Positions 1 through 5,743 of a DNA stretch of 5,743 nt are shown here, piece after piece (position 1 is the first letter of the stretch; each line of letters starts with the position of its first letter). Source of the DNA: an uncultured beta proteobacterium (GTDB lineage Bacteria; Pseudomonadota; Gammaproteobacteria; Burkholderiales; Burkholderiaceae_C). The notes under the pieces were generated by a model that ran no database searches, was not told the DNA's origin, and saw nothing but the letters and a program-made list of their open reading frames with translations. Location: assembly GCA_903944555.1 (NCBI GenBank), contig CAJASG010000322.1, positions 1-5,743 of the forward strand, in the 5' to 3' direction. A program made the position numbers and the translations under genes.

Positions 1-727
1 GAGCGAATTTTTGTCCACGGCGGCACACGAGTTGCGTACGCCCATGGCCAGTATTTATGGGTTTGCCGAAGTGTTGCTCACCCAAGAGCTCGATACGCAG
101 ACGCAGCGGGAGTTTCTGACGATCATCCATAAGCAATCGGAACTGATGGCATCGATTTTGAATGAGCTGCTCGATTTGGCCCGAATCGAAGCGCGTAAGG
201 GCAAGGATTTTGTGTTCGAACCCACACCGGTGCAGGCGCTGGTGGAACAGGTAGTGCAGGGCTTTAAACCACCGGCAGGGCGCTCGGCACCAACGCTGGT
301 GGCCACAAGGGCGCAGCTGCTTATGCTGGCTGACCACAAGAAGGCACAGCAGGCGATATTGAACGTGCTGTCCAATGCCTACAAGTACTCACCCGCGGGG
401 GGGGCGGTGCAGATTGAATTGCTTGAGCCTGCGATGGGTCTGGCTGCTGCACCGCTGGTTGGTATTCGCGTTACGGACCACGGTATTGGTATGACACAGG
501 CGCAGTTGGCCCGCGTGTTTGAGCGGTTTTACCGGGCTGACAGCTCCGGTAAGTTTCTGGGCACTGGCCTGGGCATGAGCATCGTGCAGGAAATTGTGAC
601 ACTGCATCGGGGCAAGATTGATATCGAGAGCGCGATCGGACAAGGCACCACGGTCACCCTGTGGTGGCCCACCTGCCGTGACAGCCAGCAACTTTCTTCG
701 TCACCTACAAGTACATCGAGCCCATGA
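1..727 (+). CDS. Sensor histidine kinase, C-terminal part (5' truncated by window edge)
   Basis: This is the transmitter half of a two-component histidine kinase, which autophosphorylates on His and passes the phosphate to a response regulator. The frame is open from base 2 (S-E-F before the TTG at 11), so the true start and sensor domains lie upstream; the TTG is an internal Leu codon. Counting that Leu as residue 1, the H-box is HELRTP with the phospho-acceptor at residue 6 (codon 26-28). The ExxT motif that follows is typical of kinases that also act as phosphatases. Two dimerisation helices are followed by a HATPase_c domain: N-box with Asn122, G1 box D156-H-G-I-G, F-box FERFYR at 170-175 and G2 box GTGLG at 184-188. 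All catalytic boxes are intact. After the usual end (LWWP) there is an 18-residue Ser/Thr/Pro-rich tail. The stop TGA overlaps the ATG of the next kinase, a close paralogue. The visible part has no membrane segment. Stimulus and partner are unknown. Confidence 0.95.
   Translation, partial: SEFLSTAAHELRTPMASIYGFAEVLLTQELDTQTQREFLTIIHKQSELMASILNELLDLARIEARKGKDFVFEPTPVQALVEQVVQGFKPPAGRSAPTLVATRAQLLMLADHKKAQQAILNVLSNAYKYSPAGGAVQIELLEPAMGLAAAPLVGIRVTDHGIGMTQAQLARVFERFYRADSSGKFLGTGLGMSIVQEIVTLHRGKIDIESAIGQGTTVTLWWPTCRDSQQLSSSPTSTSSP
2..670 (+). repeat. Paralogous kinase segment, copy 1 (copy 2 at about 1915-2580)
   Basis: The transmitter modules of the two adjacent kinases align without a gap from the H-box to the N-box (offset 1913 bp). 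They then differ by a two-codon length change before the G1 box. Over the first phosphotransfer helix (11-94 versus 1924-2007), 28 codons are identical in protein with 11 third-position differences. Over the second helix (137-196 versus 2050-2109), 20 codons are identical in protein with 13 third-position differences. The loop between the helices and the linker to the ATPase domain are much less similar. This points to an old tandem duplication held by protein-level selection rather than a recent copy. Confidence 0.85.
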
Positions 728-2589
728 AACGCAGTACCGACAACGCGAATACCCCGGCCATTGATCCCAATACGTTGCTGCGTACGGTCATTGATGAAAA
801 CCCAAATATCATCCTGATGAAAGACTGGGATGGCAAGTTTCTTATTGGCAACCGCGCGCTGGCCAATCTGTACGGGACAACCCCCGATGAGTTGGTCGGT
901 AAAGACGATGGCGCCTTCAATCCGAATACCGAGCAAGTGGCGTTCTTTCTGCAGAACGTGCGCGAGGTCATGTCGCAATCGGAAACCCAGGTGGTGATGG
1001 AAGAGTCAACCAATGCGGCCACTGGCGAGGTTTCCTATTACCAGTCGATTAAAAAGCCGCTCATCACCCGGGAGGGTAAAAGACAAATTCTGGTCATCGC
1101 CAATGACGTGACTGAGCTCAAGCGTATGCAAACCCGGCTGGAGGAAAGCGAGCGGCGCCTGCGCTATGTGCTGGATGCCACGGGAGAAGGCGTATGGGAC
1201 TGGAACATTGCCACGGGCGTCGTGACCCACAACAGCCGCTGGTGTGAAATCACTGGGCTGGACAGCCAGCACATGGAGCACCCGCTTGACTTGTTTTCAG
1301 CGCTGCTGCATGAGGACGACAAGGGTGCCGTCATGCAACGACTGCAAAAGTGTATGCGTGGTGAGGGTGTCTACCGCAGTGAACACCGCATGCGCCTTAA
1401 CAACGGCCAAGTGGTTTGGGTGCTGGACCGGGGGGATGTGGTGGAGCGTGACGCGGCAGGTGCGCCTGTGCGCATGGTGGGCAGCTTCACGGACATTAGC
1501 GAACGAAAAGCCAACGAGCTGGCGCTAGGCGTTCGCACCGAATTGTTGAATGCTATTTTTCAATTGAGCCCTGACGGGTTTGTATCCTTCGATTCGGAGA
1601 TGCGGGTCAATTACGCCAGTCCGGCATTTGCCAGCATGACGATGATTGATGCGGCAGCGCTCAACGGCGTCACAGAAGAGGCATTCTCTGAACTGCTTTC
1701 GCAACAGTGCTTGCCGACCGGACGATTCCGGGGTGTGCAACGCCTGCGTGAGGACGCTGCTGCGGGCCGCAGCGTTGAGCGTGAATTGATCGAACTGTCC
1801 GTGCCAGGCCACCGCGTGGTGGAAGTAGGCTTGCGATTGAGCTCCTCGGGTGCCGTGTCTCAAATTCTCTACTTCCGGGACGTGACCCACGAAACCGAAG
1901 TGGACCAGATGAAAAGTGATTTCTTGTCCACTGCAGCACATGAGTTGCGAACACCCATGGCCAGCATTTACGGGTTTGCCGAAGTCTTGCTCACACAAGA
2001 ACTGGATGAAGACAACCGCAAGGAATTCACAGGCATTATTTTCAGACAGTCAGAGCTGATGGCGTCTATCTTGAACGAGCTGCTGGACTTGGCTCGGATT
2101 GAGGCACGTCGGGGTAAAGACTTTGTGTTTGATGCGGTGTCGGTGCCAACCTTGGTGGATGCCGTGGTGCGAGGATTCAAGCTGCCTGAGGAGCGGTCCG
2201 CGCCCAGGGTCCTGCTGGTTGGTGCACCCATGGAGGTGTTTGGTGACACCAAAAAGCTGCAGCAAGCCCTGCTGAATGTGCTTTCCAACGCCTACAAGTA
2301 CTCGCCACAGGGCGGGGATGTTTGCCTCACCATGGAAGTGACGGTTCGGACCAGCCGCTCTATGGTGGCCATTCGCATTGCCGATCAGGGCATTGGGTTA
2401 ACGTCGGCACAGTCGCAGAGGGTTGGCGAACGGTTTTACCGGGCGGATGCCTCTGGCAAGGTACCCGGCACCGGGTTGGGGATGAGTATCGTGAAAGAAA
2501 TCATAGGGCTGCACGGCGGTGAGCTAGAGCTCACCAGTGGCCTGGGGTCAGGCACTGTCGTCACGCTCTGGCTGCCAATTCACCCGTAG
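724..2589 (+). CDS. Soluble PAS-domain sensor histidine kinase (three PAS-like domains, HisKA, HATPase_c)
   Basis: This is a complete 621-residue cytoplasmic histidine kinase. No hydrophobic stretch resembles a signal peptide or membrane helix, so it should sense an intracellular or diffusible cue. Three PAS-like modules lie at about residues 20-131, 146-259 and 273-388. They end in the typical PAC strand plus D-[VI]-[TS] linker: NDVTELK, TDISERK and RDVTHET. The third is the most divergent. The HisKA domain starts near 395, with acceptor His406 in HELRTP and an ExxT phosphatase motif (E407, T410). HATPase_c has Asn522 (N-box), D554-Q-G-I-G (G1), an F-box VGERFYR around 567-573 and GTGLG at 582-586 (G2). 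The F-box has Gly568 where the upstream paralogue has Phe. The start is the ATG overlapping the previous stop (ATGA); there is no well-placed Shine-Dalgarno, which suggests translational coupling. The response regulator is not in the window. PAS ligands (heme, flavin or other) cannot be assigned. Confidence 0.96.
   Translation: MKRSTDNANTPAIDPNTLLRTVIDENPNIILMKDWDGKFLIGNRALANLYGTTPDELVGKDDGAFNPNTEQVAFFLQNVREVMSQSETQVVMEESTNAATGEVSYYQSIKKPLITREGKRQILVIANDVTELKRMQTRLEESERRLRYVLDATGEGVWDWNIATGVVTHNSRWCEITGLDSQHMEHPLDLFSALLHEDDKGAVMQRLQKCMRGEGVYRSEHRMRLNNGQVVWVLDRGDVVERDAAGAPVRMVGSFTDISERKANELALGVRTELLNAIFQLSPDGFVSFDSEMRVNYASPAFASMTMIDAAALNGVTEEAFSELLSQQCLPTGRFRGVQRLREDAAAGRSVERELIELSVPGHRVVEVGLRLSSSGAVSQILYFRDVTHETEVDQMKSDFLSTAAHELRTPMASIYGFAEVLLTQELDEDNRKEFTGIIFRQSELMASILNELLDLARIEARRGKDFVFDAVSVPTLVDAVVRGFKLPEERSAPRVLLVGAPMEVFGDTKKLQQALLNVLSNAYKYSPQGGDVCLTMEVTVRTSRSMVAIRIADQGIGLTSAQSQRVGERFYRADASGKVPGTGLGMSIVKEIIGLHGGELELTSGLGSGTVVTLWLPIHP
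2535..2557 (+). other. Imperfect hairpin near the 3' end of the second kinase
   Basis: The arms CAGTGGCCTG (2535-2544) and CAGGCACTG (2549-2557) form a nine-pair stem with one bulged G and a GGGT loop. A smaller inverted repeat GAGCT/AGCTC (2521-2532) lies just upstream. Both are inside coding sequence. No T-run follows on either strand, so this is not a canonical intrinsic terminator. It is noted because only 3 bp separate the two convergent stop codons, so any termination signal would have to lie within a gene. Confidence 0.3.
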
Positions 2590-2592
2590 TTT

Positions 2593-3363
2593 CTATTGGG
2601 CTGTCCAGCCGCCATCCATATTCCAGGCCACGCCACGCACGTTGTTGCCGGCCGGTGAGCAGAAGAACACCGCCAGGGCGCCCAGCTCTTCAGGTGTGGT
2701 GAACTGCATCGACGGTTCTTTTTCACCCAGCAGCAACTTGGTTGCGGCTTCATTGGTGATGCCCTGTGCAGCGGCCTTGGCATCCACCTGTTTTTGCACC
2801 AAAGGTGTCAGCACCCAGCCGGGGCAGATGGCGTTGCAGGTGACGCCGGTGGTGGCGTTTTCCAGCGCAGTCACCTTGGTCAGGCCTACTACGCCGTGTT
2901 TGGCGGCGACATAGGCAGATTTTTCAGCCGAGCCGACCAGGCCGTGGATGGATGCCACGTTGATGATGCGGCCCCAGTTTTTGGCCTGCATGGCGGGCAG
3001 TGCCAGGCGTGTGGCGTGGAAGGCGCTGCTCATGTTGATGGCGATGATGGCGTCCCAGCGTTCCACCGGAAAGTTTTCGATGCGCGCCACATGCTGAATG
3101 CCGGCGTTGTTCACCAAAATATCTACGCCACCAAACGTGGTCACGGCGTGTTGGATCATGGCTTCAATCTCGGCCGGCTTGCTCATATCCGCGCCGTGGT
3201 AGGTGACCTGCACTCCCAGTGCTTTGACTTCTGCGGTGGGTCCATCCACATCACCAAAGCCGTTTAAGACGATGTTGGCCCCTTGCGCAGCAAGCGCTTT
3301 CGCAATGCCCAATCCAATGCCGCTGGTGGAGCCGGTAACGAGTGCTGTTTTGCCTTTTAACAT
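2593..3363 (-). CDS. bdhA: D-3-hydroxybutyrate dehydrogenase (short-chain dehydrogenase)
   Basis: This cytoplasmic enzyme interconverts D-3-hydroxybutyrate and acetoacetate with NAD+/NADH, the step that follows polyhydroxybutyrate depolymerisation. The 256 residues match the usual family length. The Rossmann cofactor motif TGSTSGIG is at 10-17, NNAG at 85-88, and the catalytic tetrad is Asn110, Ser138, Tyr151 and Lys155 (YVAAK). As I recall, the substrate-carboxylate residues of the Pseudomonas fragi enzyme are Gln94, His144, Lys152, Gln196 and Trp257. Allowing a four-residue offset, all are present here as Gln90, His140, Lys148, Gln192 and Trp253, which favours this activity over a generic reductase. 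The ATG precedes LKGKTALVTG, the usual N-terminus; only a weak purine stretch (GAAAG) lies upstream. The gene converges on the second kinase and is divergent from the hydrolase. A related acyl short-chain dehydrogenase is the main alternative, but I consider it unlikely. Confidence 0.93.
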   Translation of the reverse strand: MLKGKTALVTGSTSGIGLGIAKALAAQGANIVLNGFGDVDGPTAEVKALGVQVTYHGADMSKPAEIEAMIQHAVTTFGGVDILVNNAGIQHVARIENFPVERWDAIIAINMSSAFHATRLALPAMQAKNWGRIINVASIHGLVGSAEKSAYVAAKHGVVGLTKVTALENATTGVTCNAICPGWVLTPLVQKQVDAKAAAQGITNEAATKLLLGEKEPSMQFTTPEELGALAVFFCSPAGNNVRGVAWNMDGGWTAQ

Positions 3364-3431
3364 GGGGTCACTTTCAAAAAATGGGGTTGATTCAATTAGG
3401 ATGGAGACATTATCAAACCACTGATTGCACC
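3364..3431. promoter_or_regulatory. Divergent intergenic region between bdhA and the hydrolase gene
   Basis: These 68 bp must carry promoters for both divergent genes, unless either is read from inside its neighbour. It is more AT-rich than the flanking genes. Only weak sigma70-like matches are visible. On plus, TTGATT (3387-3392) and CATTAT (3408-3413) have a 15-bp spacer. On minus, TTGATA (complement of 3411-3416) is a fair -35 without a good -10. Possible operator-like features are the palindrome TTGA-T-TCAA (3387-3395), an inverted pair TTGAT/ATCAA (3387-3391 and 3412-3416), and a direct repeat ATGGGGT (3362-3368 and 3381-3387). The role is inferred from position; the motifs are short and may be chance. 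Confidence 0.4.
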
Positions 3432-4334
3432 ATGGCTGATCCTAAGCTGAATTACCTACCGTGCCCGGACAGCGGCGCAGGCCACCGCATGGCTTATTGG
3501 GAGTGGGGCACGGCCGATGCAGCACACACAGTGGTCTGTGTGCACGGTCTGTCGCGCCAGGGGCGTGACTTTGATGTGTTGGCACAAGCTCTGGTGTCCA
3601 GAGCCGAACAATCTGGTGGCACCGTTCGTGTGATATGCCCGGACGTGGTGGGCCGGGGGCACAGCGATTGGCTGTCTGACCCCCTGGGCTACCAACTGCC
3701 TACCTACGCGGCGGACATGCTGGCGCTGTTAGCGCACCTCAAACCGCAAACTCTCGATTGGGTCGGCACCAGCATGGGCGGGCTGATCGGCTTGGCGGTC
3801 TGCGCCCACGCTCCGTCGGTCGGTGTCGCGGTTCGGCGTTTGGTCCTCAATGATGTGGGGCCGGTTATCCAGTGGGAAGCGCTGGCCCGCATTGGCACTT
3901 ATTTGGGCCGTGCCGTGCAGTTTGACTCGCTGCAACAGGCCGCAGATGCCATGTGGCTGATTTCAAGCAGCTTTGGTCCCCATACCCCGGCGCAGTGGCT
4001 GGAGTTGTCACGCCATATGGTCAAGCCAATCTCGGTTGGACAGTCGGGAGTCGCGTTGCATTACGACCCGGCCATTGCGGTCCCATTCAAATCGATCACG
4101 CAAGAGTCCGCTGCGCAGGGCGAAGCGCTGCTGTGGCAGTTGTTTGATGGCATTAGCGCGCAGACCCTGCTGGTGCGCGGAGCCCAATCCGACCTGCTAT
4201 CTCCACTGACCGCGCAACAAATGACCCAGCGTGGCCCGAAGGCCCGCTTGGTTGAGTTTGCCGGGGTCGGCCATGCGCCCACTCTGATCGCTGCAGACCA
4301 GGTCGATGCCGTGGCCTCGTTCTTGCTGGGTTGA
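3432..4334 (+). CDS. Alpha/beta hydrolase of unknown substrate
   Basis: This is a 300-residue single-domain alpha/beta-fold hydrolase, predicted cytoplasmic with no signal peptide. From the ATG at 3432, the oxyanion-hole HG is at 38-39 (VCVHGLS). The nucleophile elbow GTSMG carries Ser114, the likely acid is Asp254 (GAQSD), and the catalytic His281 lies in GVGHAP, so the triad is complete. The region around 140-235 would form the lid. Substrate is not readable: esterase, lipase, C-C hydrolase and thioesterase families all share these motifs. Start choice is uncertain. The frame is open further upstream, with ATGs at 3381 and at 3342; the latter lies inside bdhA. I prefer 3432 because the hydrolase fold begins soon after it and the preceding residues look non-conserved. 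However, the nearest purine-rich stretch (AGGATGGAG, 3398-3406) is about 25 bp away. relA follows 29 bp after the stop with no terminator between, suggesting co-transcription. Confidence 0.88.
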   Translation: MADPKLNYLPCPDSGAGHRMAYWEWGTADAAHTVVCVHGLSRQGRDFDVLAQALVSRAEQSGGTVRVICPDVVGRGHSDWLSDPLGYQLPTYAADMLALLAHLKPQTLDWVGTSMGGLIGLAVCAHAPSVGVAVRRLVLNDVGPVIQWEALARIGTYLGRAVQFDSLQQAADAMWLISSSFGPHTPAQWLELSRHMVKPISVGQSGVALHYDPAIAVPFKSITQESAAQGEALLWQLFDGISAQTLLVRGAQSDLLSPLTAQQMTQRGPKARLVEFAGVGHAPTLIAADQVDAVASFLLG

Positions 4335-4363
4335 TTGCATTGGTATTTATTTTTGAGATCTGA

Positions 4364-5743
4364 ATGAAAAGTTTGAACGCTGAGCACTCTGCTGCCATCA
4401 CGCCGCCCGTCATCGCGGCCACAGCCCACAGCCTGCCCGAGCAGGCAGGTGCTTTGGCGCGGGCGCGGGCCTTTGCGGAGCCCCTCCTAGTCAGCGAAAC
4501 ACTGGACACGGGTGAAAACATTTTGGCGCATGCGGACGCCGTGTCCGCCATTCTGAAAGCCATCGGTGGTTCCGAGGCCATGCAGGCCGCCAGCTACCTG
4601 GTCTACGCGTGCGACCATCTGAATAAACCGCATGAGGTCATTGCCAAGGCATTTGGTGAAAATTTTGCCGATCTGGCACTGGAAACTACCAAACTGGTGC
4701 GCGTGCAGCGCATGGCCCGTATCGCACAAAACTCCGCCAGCCGCACTGCGGTGCCAATGGCACAAACCGCAGCCACCCAAACGGAGAGCGTGCGCAAGAT
4801 GCTGCTGGCGTTTTCCCGCGACCTGCGGGTGGTCATGCTGCGCCTGGCGTCGCGCATGCAAACACTGCGGCACTATGCCGCCAGCAAGCTGCCGGTGCCG
4901 ACTGGGCTGGCCACGGAGTCGTTGCAGGTGTTTGCCCCGTTGGCCAACCGTTTGGGGATTTGGGAAATCAAGTGGGAGCTTGAGGACCTGTCCTTTCGCT
5001 TTTTGGAGCCTGAGACCTACAAGCATGTGGCACGCCTGCTGGACGAAAAACGGGCCGAGCGCGAAGCCGCTGTAGAGCGGCTGCGGCTGCAACTGTGCGA
5101 TGACCTGGCAGCCCAAGGCATCACCGCCACCGTACAGGGGCGTCCCAAACATATCTACAGCATTGTCAAGAAGATGCGGGGCAAGTCCCTGGGGTTTGAC
5201 CAGGTATATGACATCCGCGCGCTGCGCATCGTGGTGCCCACCGTGCCCGATTGCTATGCGGCGCTGAGCTGGGTACACAGCCAGTTTTCGCCCGTGACGG
5301 ACGAGTTTGACGACTACATTGCCCGCCCTAAAGGCAATGGTTACCAGTCGTTGCACACCGTGGTGCGCGATGCCACCGGCCAGCCCATTGAGGTGCAGGT
5401 GCGCACCCAGGCCATGCACGACCATGCCGAACATGGTGTAGCAGCGCATTGGGCCTACAAAGAGGCGGGGGCTAAGGGTTATGCAGGCGGCGTGACCGCC
5501 AGCGGCGCCTACGACGCCAAGATTGCGGTGCTGCGCCAACTGCTGGCGTGGGAGCGGGATTTGTCGGGCGAGCAGGGCGCGGGCGTGTTTGATGACCGCA
5601 TCTACGTCTTGACCCCTGACGCAGCGGTGGTCGAATTGCCGCAAGGTGCTACGGCCGTGGATTTTGCCTACAGCGTGCACACCAACCTGGGGCACCGCTG
5701 CCGGGGTGCCCGAGTCGATGGCGCCATGGTGCCGTTGAACACC
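4364..5743 (+). CDS. relA: RelA-type GTP pyrophosphokinase, (p)ppGpp synthetase (3' truncated by window edge)
   Basis: RelA transfers pyrophosphate from ATP to GTP/GDP to make (p)ppGpp in the stringent response, on ribosomes stalled by uncharged tRNA. The first 460 residues are visible. An in-frame TGA directly abuts the ATG at 4364, so this is the first possible start; a weak GAGAT lies upstream. The N-terminal hydrolase-like domain (about 45-180) keeps His56. It has YACDHLN at 81-87 where active enzymes have HDxxED, so it should be hydrolysis-dead. The synthetase domain (about 225-375) is intact: GRPKHIYSI from 259, Asp283 in YDIRALRI, EFDDY at 314-318, GNGYQS with Tyr327, Glu343 in IEVQVRT, and HGVAAHW. 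EFDD is the ExDD signature of monofunctional RelA, where bifunctional Rel/SpoT has RxKD. A TGS domain starts near 410 (DDRIYVLTP) and is cut by the window edge. E. coli RelA is about 744 residues, so roughly 280 should follow. It probably shares a transcript with the upstream hydrolase. Confidence 0.96.
   Translation, partial: MKSLNAEHSAAITPPVIAATAHSLPEQAGALARARAFAEPLLVSETLDTGENILAHADAVSAILKAIGGSEAMQAASYLVYACDHLNKPHEVIAKAFGENFADLALETTKLVRVQRMARIAQNSASRTAVPMAQTAATQTESVRKMLLAFSRDLRVVMLRLASRMQTLRHYAASKLPVPTGLATESLQVFAPLANRLGIWEIKWELEDLSFRFLEPETYKHVARLLDEKRAEREAAVERLRLQLCDDLAAQGITATVQGRPKHIYSIVKKMRGKSLGFDQVYDIRALRIVVPTVPDCYAALSWVHSQFSPVTDEFDDYIARPKGNGYQSLHTVVRDATGQPIEVQVRTQAMHDHAEHGVAAHWAYKEAGAKGYAGGVTASGAYDAKIAVLRQLLAWERDLSGEQGAGVFDDRIYVLTPDAAVVELPQGATAVDFAYSVHTNLGHRCRGARVDGAMVPLNT

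Noticed and set aside
11..13. TTG at 11 as a real start codon for a short kinase
   Set aside because: The reading frame is open to the window edge, and the residues before it (S-E-F) match the paralogue (K-S-D-F) just before its H-box, so the gene begins upstream.
529..978. 149-codon minus-strand frame across the junction of the two kinases
   Set aside because: It overlaps conserved catalytic boxes of the first kinase and the PAS start of the second; there is no family resemblance.
1525..1998. 157-codon minus-strand frame inside the second kinase
   Set aside because: It lies opposite the third PAS and HisKA region, has no recognisable motif, and is explained as a shadow of codon bias.
2794..3267. 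157-codon plus-strand frame opposite bdhA
   Set aside because: The minus strand carries all catalytic and substrate residues of the dehydrogenase; the plus-strand product has no motif.
3525..3542. Perfect 7-bp stem CACACAG/CTGTGTG with a 4-base loop
   Set aside because: It lies within the hydrolase coding sequence at the conserved V-V-C-V-H strand and has no T-run; likely incidental.
4431..4446. 6-bp inverted repeat GCCTGC/GCAGGC near the start of relA
   Set aside because: It is short, inside coding sequence and GC-rich by composition, with nothing to tie it to regulation.
4487..5695. 402-codon open frame on the minus strand opposite relA
   Set aside because: The plus strand encodes an unmistakable RelA across the whole span. 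The antisense translation is rich in His, Gln and Gly with no recognisable domain, as expected from a GC-biased antisense frame.

Overview
The window looks like ordinary chromosomal DNA from a betaproteobacterium, most likely Comamonadaceae (Rhodoferax/Polaromonas-like). This rests on moderately GC-rich coding sequence, a polyhydroxybutyrate-type D-3-hydroxybutyrate dehydrogenase, a RelA-type ppGpp synthetase with a degenerate hydrolase domain, and cytoplasmic multi-PAS kinases. The genus is an inference from general resemblance, not from a search. Genes are packed tightly, and I see no tRNA, rRNA, CRISPR array, insertion sequence or phage gene.

Layout. (1) Positions 1-727 hold the C-terminal half of a sensor histidine kinase whose sensor part lies upstream of the window. 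(2) Positions 724-2589 hold a complete 621-residue soluble kinase with three PAS-like domains, overlapping the first gene by 4 bp (ATGA). The transmitter halves of the two are paralogous. Their phosphorylation helices are identical in protein, yet the DNA differs at many third codon positions. (3) Positions 2593-3363, minus strand, hold a D-3-hydroxybutyrate dehydrogenase that converges on the second kinase with only 3 bp between stop codons. (4) A 68-bp divergent intergenic region separates it from (5) an alpha/beta hydrolase on the plus strand (best start 3432, end 4334). (6) Twenty-nine bp later relA starts at 4364 and runs off the right edge after 460 codons, inside its TGS domain.

How the genes relate. 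The two kinases form a translationally coupled pair and probably signal to the same, unseen, response regulator. The dehydrogenase interconverts 3-hydroxybutyrate and acetoacetate in storage-polymer turnover. The hydrolase and relA probably share a transcript, but the hydrolase substrate cannot be read from sequence. The part of relA that is visible predicts a synthesis-only stringent-response enzyme, so a separate SpoT/Rel hydrolase should exist elsewhere in the genome.

I found no convincing undescribed system. The most interesting points are the tandem kinases with identical phosphotransfer helices, a G8 tract inside the first kinase, and an imperfect hairpin at the convergent gene ends.
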